35,707 nucleotides of DNA from Prevotella sp. (GCA_031285905.1 JAITVH010000109.1:1-35707), one strand, 5' to 3'. Counted from the stretch's first letter, positions 8,368-17,509 are shown. The notes: generated from the letters alone by a model not told the origin. A program made the numbers and translations.

Positions 8368-11094
8368 ATGATCCCGGAGGATATTTTAGACGACCCTGAT
8401 AACCACGAAAATGAAGAAGATATTACTGGTAACGAATTCGATGAAACTGATTCCCGTTCCGATTATAAAGTTCCTGTAAAAGATGCGATAGATAATCAGT
8501 TGCATCTGTCAGGCATGTTTCAAAACTGGTTTATGGATTATGCCTCATATGTTATTCTTGAACGTGCCGTCCCTCATATCGGTGATGGATTGAAACCCGT
8601 TCAGCGGCGTATCCTTCATTCCATGAAGCGGATGGATGACGGCAGGTATAACAAGGTTGCGAATATCATCGGTCATACCATGCAATTCCATCCTCATGGG
8701 GATGCTTCTATCGGTGATGCGCTGGTACAACTGGGACAAAAAGATCTATTAGTAGATTGTCAGGGTAACTGGGGGAATGTATTTACCGGAGATGGAGCGG
8801 CTGCACCCCGTTATATTGAAGCGCGGCTTTCTAAATTTGCCCTGGAAGTCCTTTTCAATCCTAAGACGACAGAGTGGAAACCATCTTATGACGGAAGAAA
8901 TAAGGAGCCGATTACTTTGCCTGTAAAGTTTCCTTTAGTGATAGCTCAGGGAGCTGAAGGGATAGCGGTAGGGCTTTCATCAAAGATATTACCTCACAAT
9001 TTTAATGATATATGTGATGCTTCTGTGGCTCATCTTCAGGGTGAAAGTTTTTCTATCTATCCCGATTTCCTTACAGGGGGCTCAATAGATGTAAGTAAAT
9101 ACAATGACGGTGAACGTGGAGGCTCTGTAAAAGTAAGGGCTAAAATCACTAAGCTGGATAATAAAACGCTTGTTATAAGTGATATACCTTATGGACGCAC
9201 ATCGTCTTCGATTGTTGAGTCTATATTGAAGGCTAATGAAAAGGGTAAAATAAAGATCCGTAAAGTAGATGATATCACGGCGCAAAATGTGGAAATACAT
9301 GTGCATCTGGCCGCAGGTGTCTCATCTGATAAGACAATAGATGCACTCTATGCTTTTTCTGACTGTGAAGTAAGTATATCCCCTAACTGTTGTGTTATTG
9401 AGGATAATAAACCCTATTTCCTGACTGTAAGCCGGATTCTCAGAGATACAACAGATAACACTCTCAGGCTCTTGCGTACAGAGTTGGAAATTCAAAAAAG
9501 TGAATTACAGGAAAGCCTGCACTTTTCTTCTCTCGAGAAAATATTCATTGAGGAGCGGATTTATAAAGACAAGGAATTTGAAAATGCGGCTAATATGGAT
9601 ATGGCTATTGATCATATCGATAAGCGTTTGGCTAAATTTGCCAAAAACTTCATCAGGGAGGTAACCCGTGAGGATATTCTTAAGTTGATGGAAATCAAAA
9701 TGGGGCGTATTCTCAAATTCAATTCCGATAAAGCGGACGAGCTTATTGCCAGATTCAAAGAGCAAATAAAGGAGATAGATCACAACATTGAGAATATTGT
9801 AGACTATACAATTTCATGGTTCTTGATGTTGAAGGAAAAATATGGTAAAGCTTTCCCTCGCAAAACAGAAATCAGAAGCTTCGATACGATCGAGGCGACT
9901 AAAGTGGTGGAAGCGAACGAAAAATTATATATCAACCGCGAAGAAGGTTTTATAGGTACATCATTAAAGAAAGATGAGTATGTATGTAACTGTTCTGATA
10001 TAGATGATATTATTATCTTCTTTAAAGATGGAAAATATAAGATCGTAAAAGTAAGCGACAAGATGTTTGTCGGTAAGAATGTCTTATATGTCAACGTTTT
10101 CAGGCGCAATGATAAACGGACGATATATAATGTAGCCTATCGTGATGGTAAGAACGGCGCTTCATATATCAAGCGGTTTGCTGTGACAGGTGTCTCCAGA
10201 GACAAAGAATATGACCTGACACAAGGAAAAGACGGTACACGTATCTTATACTTCAGCGCCAATCCGAATGGGGAAGCCGAAACAATCCGCGTGATACTGA
10301 AACCGCGCCCGCGCCAGAAAGTACTTGTATTTGAAAAAGACTTTAGTGAGCTTGCCATTAAGGGAAGACAATCGATGGGTAACTTATTGACAAAAGCGGA
10401 AATACATAAGATATCGTTAAAGCAAAAAGGAGGCTCTACATTAGGAGGACGGAAAGTCTGGTTCGATCCCGATGTACTTCGTCTTAACTATGACGAGAGA
10501 GGCAACTATCTTGGCGAATTCCAGAGTGATGACCGTATTTTGGTAGTAAAACAGAACGGGGACTTTTATACAACAACGTTTGAGTTGACAAATCACTATG
10601 ATTCGACTATAATACGGATCGAAAAGTTTGATGAGCATAAGAACTGGACTGCCATACTCTACGATGCCGATCAGAAATATATGTATATCAAACGGTTTAC
10701 CTTCGAGGCTTCATCAAAAGTTCAGAATTTCCTAGGTGATAATTCCGAGTCAAAGTTGAAGATACTCACAGATACGTCCTTCCCTCGTATTCAGGTTATA
10801 TTTGGTGGAAGGGACAATTATCGTGAATCGTTAGAGATAGATGCAGAAGAATTTATCGGAACAAAGAGTTTCAAGGCAAAAGGTAAACGACTATCTACAT
10901 TTGAGATGGAAAGTATTACCGAATTGGAACCAATCCGCTTCCCTGACCTGGAAGAAGAGGAGGAAAAGAAATTCGAGGTGCAGATAGATGAAGATGACGA
11001 CGAAATAGATAACAGGCCGGTATCGGACATTATAGATGAGATAACAGGACAACAGTCATTGTTTAAAGGTGAAGATGAGGAAAGTGAAGAGTAG
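8368..11094 (+). CDS. parC: DNA topoisomerase IV subunit A-like (ParC/GyrA family)
   Basis: This 908-residue cytoplasmic protein cleaves and passes DNA as the A subunit of a type IIA topoisomerase; the ATPase partner is not in the window. After an acidic N-terminal extension (~35 residues), the WHD/tower domain starts at FQNWFMDYASYVILERAVPH. The catalytic tyrosine is Y149 in AAAPRYIEARLS, preceded by R148. The quinolone region reads HPHGDASIGDAL (108-119), with A113 where E. coli ParC has S80 and D117 where it has E84. The C-terminal beta-pinwheel region is followed by a very acidic tail (DLEEEEEKK..., EDEESEE). The length and divergent pinwheel favour the Bacteroidetes ParC type over GyrA. 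The end overlaps the next gene by 26 bases. Confidence 0.88.
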   Translation: MIPEDILDDPDNHENEEDITGNEFDETDSRSDYKVPVKDAIDNQLHLSGMFQNWFMDYASYVILERAVPHIGDGLKPVQRRILHSMKRMDDGRYNKVANIIGHTMQFHPHGDASIGDALVQLGQKDLLVDCQGNWGNVFTGDGAAAPRYIEARLSKFALEVLFNPKTTEWKPSYDGRNKEPITLPVKFPLVIAQGAEGIAVGLSSKILPHNFNDICDASVAHLQGESFSIYPDFLTGGSIDVSKYNDGERGGSVKVRAKITKLDNKTLVISDIPYGRTSSSIVESILKANEKGKIKIRKVDDITAQNVEIHVHLAAGVSSDKTIDALYAFSDCEVSISPNCCVIEDNKPYFLTVSRILRDTTDNTLRLLRTELEIQKSELQESLHFSSLEKIFIEERIYKDKEFENAANMDMAIDHIDKRLAKFAKNFIREVTREDILKLMEIKMGRILKFNSDKADELIARFKEQIKEIDHNIENIVDYTISWFLMLKEKYGKAFPRKTEIRSFDTIEATKVVEANEKLYINREEGFIGTSLKKDEYVCNCSDIDDIIIFFKDGKYKIVKVSDKMFVGKNVLYVNVFRRNDKRTIYNVAYRDGKNGASYIKRFAVTGVSRDKEYDLTQGKDGTRILYFSANPNGEAETIRVILKPRPRQKVLVFEKDFSELAIKGRQSMGNLLTKAEIHKISLKQKGGSTLGGRKVWFDPDVLRLNYDERGNYLGEFQSDDRILVVKQNGDFYTTTFELTNHYDSTIIRIEKFDEHKNWTAILYDADQKYMYIKRFTFEASSKVQNFLGDNSESKLKILTDTSFPRIQVIFGGRDNYRESLEIDAEEFIGTKSFKAKGKRLSTFEMESITELEPIRFPDLEEEEEKKFEVQIDEDDDEIDNRPVSDIIDEITGQQSLFKGEDEESEE

Positions 11095-11989
11095 TTTGTA
11101 TCTTATAATATCCTATTTATTTGTAATAAGTGGAATTTCTGCCCAGAATAAAACGGATACTGTATATATCTATACGACTGACACTATAGTATTGAAAGAG
11201 GTTGTTGGTTATGGGATGGCATTAGGGAGAAGCCCTGTACCACAGCTGACTACCAACAATACCATCACAGCATCCATTGGTTCGTCCAATATGTATGATA
11301 CATATCTCTCACCTCTTGAATACAAAGGATTCTCTGTGCAATTGATGTATGAGCAAATGAGGCGTACCACATGGTTCAACTATAATTTCCACAAACAACA
11401 GGTCTTTTATGTCGAATTAGCGAAAGGAGATAATCCCGCAAAAAATGCGTCGGAATACTGGTTACTTGGTAATTACCGTATTGGAGGACATTATAATATC
11501 TATCGTACTGATGCGTTAAGGCTGGGAGTTGGTGGGCTATGGGATATCAATGCAGGCGTACTTTACAATGAACGTAATGGCAACAATCCGGCAACTGCCC
11601 GGGCATACACCAATTTGAATCTTTCAGTCCTTGCATCATATAAGCTTCCTTGGTTTGCCGTTCGTTGGCAATTGGATACTCCTTTTATGGGAATGCTTTT
11701 CTCACCTAAGTATGGACAGTCCTATTACGAACTGTCTCTCGGTAATACGGTAGGAGTGGTCAATTTTGCCTCGTTGCATAACCAAAGGGCTCTGAGAAAC
11801 TATATTACCGTAGATATTCCAATCAATAAATATACTATACGTGTAGGCTATTTAGGCTCCTGGTATCAAACGAAAGTACATGATATACAAACCCATCATT
11901 ATACCAATAGTTTTGTTATAGGATTTCCTATAGAGGGGGTGAAGAAACCAAGACAAAAAGCAGAAAACAGATATTGGAATCCTTATTGA
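11069..11989 (+). CDS. DUF3316-like exported protein
   Basis: This 306-residue protein starts with KSSLYLIISYLFVISGISAQ, a signal peptide with a probable cleavage after SAQ. The body alternates aromatic and polar residues in beta-strand fashion (RWQLDTPFMGMLFSPKYGQSY is typical) with no catalytic motif I can identify. It fits the DUF3316 family, which is often found after parC in this phylum. Two ATGs (11069 and 11075) could start it, and AAAGGTG lies just upstream. The 26-base overlap with the topoisomerase gene suggests translational coupling. An outer-membrane-associated beta structure is inferred; function is unknown. Confidence 0.8.
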   Translation: MKMRKVKSSLYLIISYLFVISGISAQNKTDTVYIYTTDTIVLKEVVGYGMALGRSPVPQLTTNNTITASIGSSNMYDTYLSPLEYKGFSVQLMYEQMRRTTWFNYNFHKQQVFYVELAKGDNPAKNASEYWLLGNYRIGGHYNIYRTDALRLGVGGLWDINAGVLYNERNGNNPATARAYTNLNLSVLASYKLPWFAVRWQLDTPFMGMLFSPKYGQSYYELSLGNTVGVVNFASLHNQRALRNYITVDIPINKYTIRVGYLGSWYQTKVHDIQTHHYTNSFVIGFPIEGVKKPRQKAENRYWNPY

Positions 11990-12019
11990 GTGTTTATGAT
12001 CAGGTGATTGATAAAACAG

Positions 12020-12433
12020 ATGAGAGATATAAAAGAAATAGAAAGACGGTATAATCAATCCAGAGGCCCGCAAAAGGGGAAAGTGAGGATAAAGAAATGG
12101 TATGTCATTGCTCTGGTTCTCCTTATTGCTATTATTACCAATCCGGGTGTAGAAAAGCATAAAGAAGCAGTGAGAGATAAAATATATGACCTGACTGATG
12201 TGGCTATTTTATCAGACAAGGTTAAAGGATTGGACCCGAAAGCATTGGGTGATCCTGTTTTGGATCAGATGATATACACTTCTGTCAGTTCCAGTAACTT
12301 TATATTATTTTCTTTAACAGAGGCGACCTGGAATGATAAGTCTTATGTGGTAGGTATAGGTGCCTTCACCAAAGTGTTTTTGTTTAGTGATGTCGACGAG
12401 GTATTGACAAAGCAATTAATGGGAACTAACTAA
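12020..12433 (+). CDS. Small membrane-anchored protein, DUF4359-like
   Basis: The protein has about 137 residues. A basic N-terminal stretch (MRDIKEIERRYNQSRG) is followed by one membrane span (~WYVIALVLLIAIITNPG) and a small extracytoplasmic domain. TNPGVEKHKEAV just after the span and NFILFSLTEATW...GIGAFTKVFLF near the end resemble the DUF4359 family; I am only moderately sure of that name. ATG at 12020 is preferred over an in-frame TTG at 12008, although AGGTGA precedes the TTG. It lies 30 bases after the DUF3316-like gene and 7 before the next gene, so all are probably co-transcribed. Confidence 0.7.
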   Translation: MRDIKEIERRYNQSRGPQKGKVRIKKWYVIALVLLIAIITNPGVEKHKEAVRDKIYDLTDVAILSDKVKGLDPKALGDPVLDQMIYTSVSSSNFILFSLTEATWNDKSYVVGIGAFTKVFLFSDVDEVLTKQLMGTN

Positions 12434-12440
12434 AGCATAT

Positions 12441-12923
12441 ATGTTTAGAGAAGTAAGAAGGCAAAATAGACTACTGGATAATCAGGAAAGGATAGAGGAA
12501 TTACTCCAATCTGGCGAATATGGCTTCTTAAGTGTAGGCTATGAAGAAAATGGTTATAGCTACGGCATTCCACTCAGTTATGCTTATGACAAAGATACCT
12601 CAAGTCTATATTTTCATTGTGCGACTGAAGGACAAAAGCTGGAGATATTGACAAAAGAAAATAAAGTCTCATTTTGTATAGTTGGTGAGACCGAGCCGGT
12701 CGCTGACCAGTTTACAACCCTATATGAGAGTGTGATCGTTTTTGGCAAGGCAGATGTAAACGTGACAGAAGAAGAGAAACGTAAAGGACTACGCTTGCTT
12801 GTAGCGAAATATTCTAAAGGATTCGAAGATATTGGAGAAAAATATATGGAGGGGTCATGGCACCGTACATTTGTCTTTAAGTTGAATATTGAACATACCT
12901 CGGCAAAAGCAAAATATCGCTAA
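12441..12923 (+). CDS. Pyridoxamine-phosphate-oxidase-fold flavoprotein, Nim-like
   Basis: This 160-residue cytoplasmic protein has the split-barrel fold and usual length of the Nim/5-nitroimidazole-reductase-like branch. The N-terminus MFREVRRQNRLL is characteristic, as is LYFHCATEGQKLE with H59, at the position of the Nim active-site histidine. PLSYAYD and CIVGETEPV are barrel strands that line the flavin site. Members bind FMN or FAD, and some reduce nitro drugs; most chromosomal homologues have unknown physiological substrates, so resistance should not be assumed. It closes the gene run that starts with parC. Confidence 0.85.
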   Translation: MFREVRRQNRLLDNQERIEELLQSGEYGFLSVGYEENGYSYGIPLSYAYDKDTSSLYFHCATEGQKLEILTKENKVSFCIVGETEPVADQFTTLYESVIVFGKADVNVTEEEKRKGLRLLVAKYSKGFEDIGEKYMEGSWHRTFVFKLNIEHTSAKAKYR

Positions 12924-12962
12924 AATAACTTGGTGTTCAGCCTATTTTAGGAGAAAAGTAAT

Positions 12963-12970
12963 TAGCTTTG
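12963..12970 (+). promoter_or_regulatory. Possible -7 element of the SGNH/MBOAT operon
   Basis: TAGCTTTG matches TAnnTTTG. TTGG near 12930 could serve as -33, although spacing is wide. The predicted leader to the TTG start at 13017 is about 40 bases. Upstream, CTAAAATA (from 12922) and TATTTTAG (to 12950) can pair, possibly ending the previous transcript. Confidence 0.45.
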
Positions 12971-13016
12971 TACCAAATTTATAGATTGATTGTATTATTT
13001 TATAAATTAGATTAAA

Positions 13017-14423
13017 TTGTTAGTTTTGAGTACTTCCGATAAATCTTATTTTGGAAAAACAGTATTATTCCTTGTTTTATCCATATTTCTATTTTTAGGA
13101 TTCAAGTCTGTATTGCCATCCCGCCTATTTCCCGACAATGCCCTTAACAACAGGAATATTTTGATTGACAGCATGGCGCTTATTGCCCAGAATGAGGATA
13201 CGATGATTGCCGTGGTGTCAACGGTGAAGAATGACAGCGTAAATACAAAGAATATAGACGAAGATATAGTAGATCCTAATTTCAATCCTTCCCTCGATGT
13301 GGATGGTCACCAAAATCTGGAGCATTTTTTTGCCAGGTTATATGAGTTGGAACAGAATGGAGAAGGTAAAGTCCGGATCGGCTATTTTGGTGATTCGATG
13401 AACGATGGAGATTTCATTGTGCAGGATGTCAGGAGCAAGTTCCAGGAAGACTTCGGAGGCGAAGGGGTTGGTTTTGTGGCTATATCCTCGTTATCGGCAG
13501 GGGCCAGAGGCTCTATTTCTCATCAATATTCGAAGAACTGGTTTACCCAAACATTCGTAAAAGTGAAAAAACCACTTGCCCCATTTGGTATAGATGGACA
13601 GGTGTTCTTTGCCAAAGATCCGGGGCAGCAATATTGGGCAAAATATCATGCGGTGGCTCAACCACATTCCAGCATGCTTAATAACCCTGTACTGTTTTAT
13701 GGCAGGGGTGACAGCGAAAATGCACATATATCCATTCAGGCGGGTAAAGATTCTGTACAGACAAAACAACTAACCCCAACATCGTTGCTGAATACATTAC
13801 GGCTTACTTCTACTGTGAAATCTCTCAGAGTAGACTTTCATCAGGCAGAATCGGTGCCTATCTATGGATTTAACTTTGATAATGGTAAAGGGGTACATGT
13901 GGATAACTTCTCGATGCGGGGTAACTCCGGATTACCGCTATCGATACTCAATCCTTCATTGATGAATGCTTTTGACAGGGTGTTGAATTATGATCTTATA
14001 ATACTTCAGTATGGAGCAAATGTTTTGGGATATGGATCGGTAAACTATAAGTGGTATGAACGCAATATGACTACTGTAGTGGAAAATCTTAAGGACTGTT
14101 TTCCGAATGCAGATATTTTAGTCATTTCTACGGCAGACAAAGCCTCGAAGATAGATGGAGAAATGAAAACCGATCCGGCAGTAACAGCTTTGGCAAAAGC
14201 TCAGCGAAACTATGCGCGGGATACCCGGTCGGGATATATCAGCCTTTATGATGTAATGGGAGGAAACGGTTCGATGGTTAAATGGGTGGATAACAGATTG
14301 GCCGGACAGGATTACACTCATTTTAACGGATCAGGGTCAAAAAAGATTGCCGGGCTGATATACGACGAAATACTAAAAGGGTACACTAAATATAAAGAAA
14401 CACAAACAAAGGAAGGTGAATAA
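13017..14423 (+). CDS. Membrane-anchored SGNH hydrolase-like protein (first gene of acyl-transfer operon)
   Basis: This 468-residue protein has an N-terminal membrane anchor (residues ~13-32) and an extracytoplasmic body. SGNH blocks are visible: GDS at 125-127 (S127 as nucleophile), GNSG at 302-305, QYGAN at 331-335 and DYTH at 432-435, so the Ser-Asp-His triad looks complete. Between blocks I and II is a ~130-residue beta-rich insert. In PatB, AlgJ and AlgX relatives, such proteins transfer or remove acetyl groups on peptidoglycan or polysaccharide. Start is TTG at 13017; another TTG at 13026 is possible and no ATG lies near. It is followed after 3 bases by a second SGNH gene. Whether it is a transferase or an esterase cannot be told from sequence. 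Confidence 0.82.
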   Translation: MLVLSTSDKSYFGKTVLFLVLSIFLFLGFKSVLPSRLFPDNALNNRNILIDSMALIAQNEDTMIAVVSTVKNDSVNTKNIDEDIVDPNFNPSLDVDGHQNLEHFFARLYELEQNGEGKVRIGYFGDSMNDGDFIVQDVRSKFQEDFGGEGVGFVAISSLSAGARGSISHQYSKNWFTQTFVKVKKPLAPFGIDGQVFFAKDPGQQYWAKYHAVAQPHSSMLNNPVLFYGRGDSENAHISIQAGKDSVQTKQLTPTSLLNTLRLTSTVKSLRVDFHQAESVPIYGFNFDNGKGVHVDNFSMRGNSGLPLSILNPSLMNAFDRVLNYDLIILQYGANVLGYGSVNYKWYERNMTTVVENLKDCFPNADILVISTADKASKIDGEMKTDPAVTALAKAQRNYARDTRSGYISLYDVMGGNGSMVKWVDNRLAGQDYTHFNGSGSKKIAGLIYDEILKGYTKYKETQTKEGE

Positions 14424-14426
14424 TTA

Positions 14427-15857
14427 ATGACATTATTGAAAAGAATTTTATTACTATATACTTTATTTTTTATAATCCCTCTCAACATCCTTGTTGCTGA
14501 GGATATTAAGGGCGAAGGAGATGACGGCAAAGCAGATGGGATTTTTTTTGTAAATCAATCGATGCTGGAACCTCTTTTTGATAAATTATATGACCTGGAA
14601 AATAACAAAGAAGGCAAGATAAACATTGTGCATATTGGCGATTCTCATATTCAGGCCGATTTCTTTACAAATGCTATCCGGGAATCGTTACAATATAAGT
14701 TTGGGAATGGCGGCTTCGGTTTCACATTCCCATACAACCTGATAGGGACAAACGGCCCGGTAAGTGTAAAATATGCATGTAACGCACAATGGCAGAGCAT
14801 GAGGAATGTGGGTGCTGTAAATGATATGGGAATCGGACTCAGCGGGATAGCGTTGTATACTTCTGCCGAAGACTTTGCCTTACAGTTACAGACTGCCGAA
14901 GGATTTGAATTTAATAAGATAAAGGTCATATATCCTACAGTAGAGCCACAATACAAAGCGTCTCTTACTGCAGAACCTTTGAAAGTAAGCAGGGTCGGAG
15001 CAGTAACTTCCGCTACAGGCTTCAAATATCATAAGGTAGTAGGTGGAGAAAACCTATCCGTTATTGCCCGTAAACATGGATCAACTATTACCCAGATAAA
15101 GAAAGCAAATAATCTGACATCCGATAAGATTCGTGCCGGACAAACACTGAAAATTCCTGTAAAAGGAGTTGCCGTAAAGCCGGTAGTGGAGAAGTTAAAT
15201 TTGGATATAGACAGCCTCGATTGTATTGTGTTGGATTCAATGCCTTATTTCTCATCATACAAAAGCGATACGGCGCTGAACCTGATAACATTGCTTCCTG
15301 TAGGGGATAGAAGTACCTATAACCTGAATGGCTTTGTCATCGAAAACGATGAACCGGGTATTGTTTATCATTCTATTGGGGTAAATGGGGCAAAATTGTC
15401 TGATTATGCAAAATATCCCTTGTTTTTTAAACAATTACCTATATTAGCTCCCGACTTGATTATATTATCTTTTGGGACTAACGAGTCATTTGGCAGAGTC
15501 TCTCAGTCTGAATATATTTCCCAGATAAACGATTTTGCAGAAAATATACGTAAATACAATGAAGACGCTATCATATTAGTGATGACTCCTCCTCCGTCAA
15601 TGTACAGAAGAACCCGTCCGAATACTTATATTTTGAATTATACAACGGCTCTCACTGGTCTGGAGCACCTTCCGGTATGGGATTTATATACCAGAATGGG
15701 AGGAGCATCGGGAATTGCCCCAAAAGGACAATTTGCCAAAATGATGGATAGGAGAAAAATACATTATACGGTGAGTGGCTATAGGGCGCAGGGAGAATTG
15801 TTTACATCTGATTTTTTGGAGGCATACGATAATTATAAGAAAACTAAGAAAAATTGA
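14427..15857 (+). CDS. SGNH hydrolase-like protein with internal LysM domain
   Basis: This 476-residue exported protein has a signal peptide at ~1-24 (RILLLYTLFFIIPLNILVAE). Block I is HIGDSH with S73, block II GVNGAK (~318-323), block III SFGTNES (348-354), and the final histidine is H446 in KIHYTVSGY. A LysM domain sits inside the SGNH fold at ~200-246 (YHKVVGGENLSVIARKHGST, then IRAGQTLKIP), between blocks I and II. LysM binds N-acetylglucosamine-containing glycans, above all peptidoglycan. The aspartate usually three residues before the last histidine is R443 here, with D441 two residues earlier, so catalysis may differ. It starts 3 bases after the previous gene, and its stop overlaps the MBOAT start as TTGA. 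Confidence 0.88.
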   Translation: MTLLKRILLLYTLFFIIPLNILVAEDIKGEGDDGKADGIFFVNQSMLEPLFDKLYDLENNKEGKINIVHIGDSHIQADFFTNAIRESLQYKFGNGGFGFTFPYNLIGTNGPVSVKYACNAQWQSMRNVGAVNDMGIGLSGIALYTSAEDFALQLQTAEGFEFNKIKVIYPTVEPQYKASLTAEPLKVSRVGAVTSATGFKYHKVVGGENLSVIARKHGSTITQIKKANNLTSDKIRAGQTLKIPVKGVAVKPVVEKLNLDIDSLDCIVLDSMPYFSSYKSDTALNLITLLPVGDRSTYNLNGFVIENDEPGIVYHSIGVNGAKLSDYAKYPLFFKQLPILAPDLIILSFGTNESFGRVSQSEYISQINDFAENIRKYNEDAIILVMTPPPSMYRRTRPNTYILNYTTALTGLEHLPVWDLYTRMGGASGIAPKGQFAKMMDRRKIHYTVSGYRAQGELFTSDFLEAYDNYKKTKKN

Positions 15858-17410
15858 AAACATTATTAGACATAAGTAATTCATTTTTACTTGACTGGTG
15901 GGATACTATTACGCGTGAAGTTTTACCTTTATTTATCTTCAATCCCGACCATCGTTTATTATTCAATAGTGCTTTCTTCTTAGGCTTTTTCCTTGTTTTC
16001 TATGTCGGGTACGTTATGGGTAAGAACCATGACTTCTTCCGGAAATTATACCTGATTACATTCTCTCTCTATTTCTATTATCTGGCAGGTGGGGATACGA
16101 TGGATATAAATCTGTTTGGATTCCATTTTTCTCTTAATTACTTTATTTTGTTGGTCATTTGTGCGGTCGTCACACACTTATTGGCTGTGAAGATGTATCA
16201 CACAGAAAAGCAATCCACTCAAAAGGTTTACCTGACATTGATTATTGTGGGAAACTTGCTAATGCTTGCCTATTTCAAATATACCAATTTCTTTATACAA
16301 AATCTCAATGCTATTTTCAGCGGCGACCTCTCTTTTCATAACATAATTCTCCCAATCGGTATATCTTTCTTTGTCTTCGAGGCCATAAGCTATGGGGTGG
16401 ATTTGTATCGCAAACAGATGAAACCGGCTGACTCATTGTTGGACTTTTGTTTTTATATCACCTTCTTTCCAAAGCTTGTAGCAGGCCCTATTATCAGAGC
16501 TAAGGACTTTCTGCCACAGATGAAAAACAAACTTCATTTGACAAAAGCAGCAGCAGGGACAGCTATTTTTCTGATACTGATAGGGCTTATCAAGAAAGCC
16601 GTCATTTCGGATTATATATCCCTCAATTTTGTAGATCGTGTTTTCGATTCTCCAATGAGTTATACAGCATTCGAAAACCTGATGGCGGTATATGGATATA
16701 CCTTGCAGATTTATTGTGACTTTTCAGGTTATTCCGATATGGCGATAGGATTATCTCTATTAATGGGATTCACTATTCCTCCTAACTTCTTAACACCTTA
16801 TAAATCGCAGTCTATCACAGAATTCTGGCGTCGCTGGCATATCTCGCTTTCGTCTTGGTTGCGCGACTATCTCTATATATCTATGGGTGGAAACCGTAAG
16901 GGTAAATTCAGGACTTATTTTAATCTTTTCATGACAATGCTTATCGGAGGGCTTTGGCATGGTGCATCATGGAAATTTGTGATGTGGGGTGGACTGCATG
17001 GTATCATTCTGGTTATAGAACGTTTCTTCAAGCAGTTCATTAAAGTACCCGATAATCGCCTGACACGCATAGTATGCATATTACTTACTTTTCACTTCGT
17101 TGCCTTTTGTTGGATCTTCTTCCGTGCCGATAGCTTTGAAAATGCATGGAATATTATCCTTAATATTGGAGAGATGACTTTCGCTCCCGGTGAATGGCTG
17201 GCTGTATTAGAAGGATACCGTAATGTATTTATCCTTGTTCTTGTAGGTTATATAATGCATTTCTTACCTGAAAATTTAGTAAATAATATTAAGGCCGGAT
17301 TCAACTCTATTCCTCTGTTTGGTAAAGCTGCATTTGCCGGATTGGTTTTCTGGATGATCTTTGCCACAGCATCGAGCGGACCTCAGCCATTTATTTATTT
17401 CCAGTTCTGA
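15854..17410 (+). CDS. MBOAT-family membrane O-acyltransferase (AlgI/PatA-like)
   Basis: This 518-residue polytopic inner-membrane protein moves acyl groups, usually acetyl, from the cytoplasm for transfer to extracytoplasmic glycans. Family hallmarks are ISFFVFEAISYGVDLYRK (170-187), YCDFSGYSDMAIG (287-299), FWRRWHISLSSWLRDYLY (324-341) and LWHGASW with the invariant H369. Start is TTG at 15854, overlapping the stop of the LysM-SGNH gene by four bases, which indicates translational coupling. The operon order SGNH, LysM-SGNH, MBOAT parallels patA/patB and algI/J/X logic, but the target glycan is not shown. An imperfect hairpin follows at 17424-17447. Confidence 0.93.
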   Translation: MKTLLDISNSFLLDWWDTITREVLPLFIFNPDHRLLFNSAFFLGFFLVFYVGYVMGKNHDFFRKLYLITFSLYFYYLAGGDTMDINLFGFHFSLNYFILLVICAVVTHLLAVKMYHTEKQSTQKVYLTLIIVGNLLMLAYFKYTNFFIQNLNAIFSGDLSFHNIILPIGISFFVFEAISYGVDLYRKQMKPADSLLDFCFYITFFPKLVAGPIIRAKDFLPQMKNKLHLTKAAAGTAIFLILIGLIKKAVISDYISLNFVDRVFDSPMSYTAFENLMAVYGYTLQIYCDFSGYSDMAIGLSLLMGFTIPPNFLTPYKSQSITEFWRRWHISLSSWLRDYLYISMGGNRKGKFRTYFNLFMTMLIGGLWHGASWKFVMWGGLHGIILVIERFFKQFIKVPDNRLTRIVCILLTFHFVAFCWIFFRADSFENAWNIILNIGEMTFAPGEWLAVLEGYRNVFILVLVGYIMHFLPENLVNNIKAGFNSIPLFGKAAFAGLVFWMIFATASSGPQPFIYFQF

Positions 17411-17423
17411 TATTATAGTAAAC

Positions 17424-17447
17424 TCCCTCACAAATCAAAAAGAGGGA
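17424..17447. terminator. Weak hairpin between convergent operons
   Basis: TCCCTC (17424-17429) pairs with GAGGGA (17442-17447) across an A-rich 12-base loop. T-rich but interrupted sequence follows on both strands. It may end the MBOAT operon and the oppositely read amt gene. The stem is only 6 bp. Confidence 0.4.
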
Positions 17448-17509
17448 AATATCTTATTTATTCCCCTCTTCTTTCTAGGCGCTATATATCTAGTGATGTA
17501 CTATGTATA

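Noticed and set aside
12441..12923. Calling the flavoprotein a nitroimidazole resistance gene.
   Set aside because: The fold and His are Nim-like, but chromosomal homologues are common and activity cannot be inferred from sequence.
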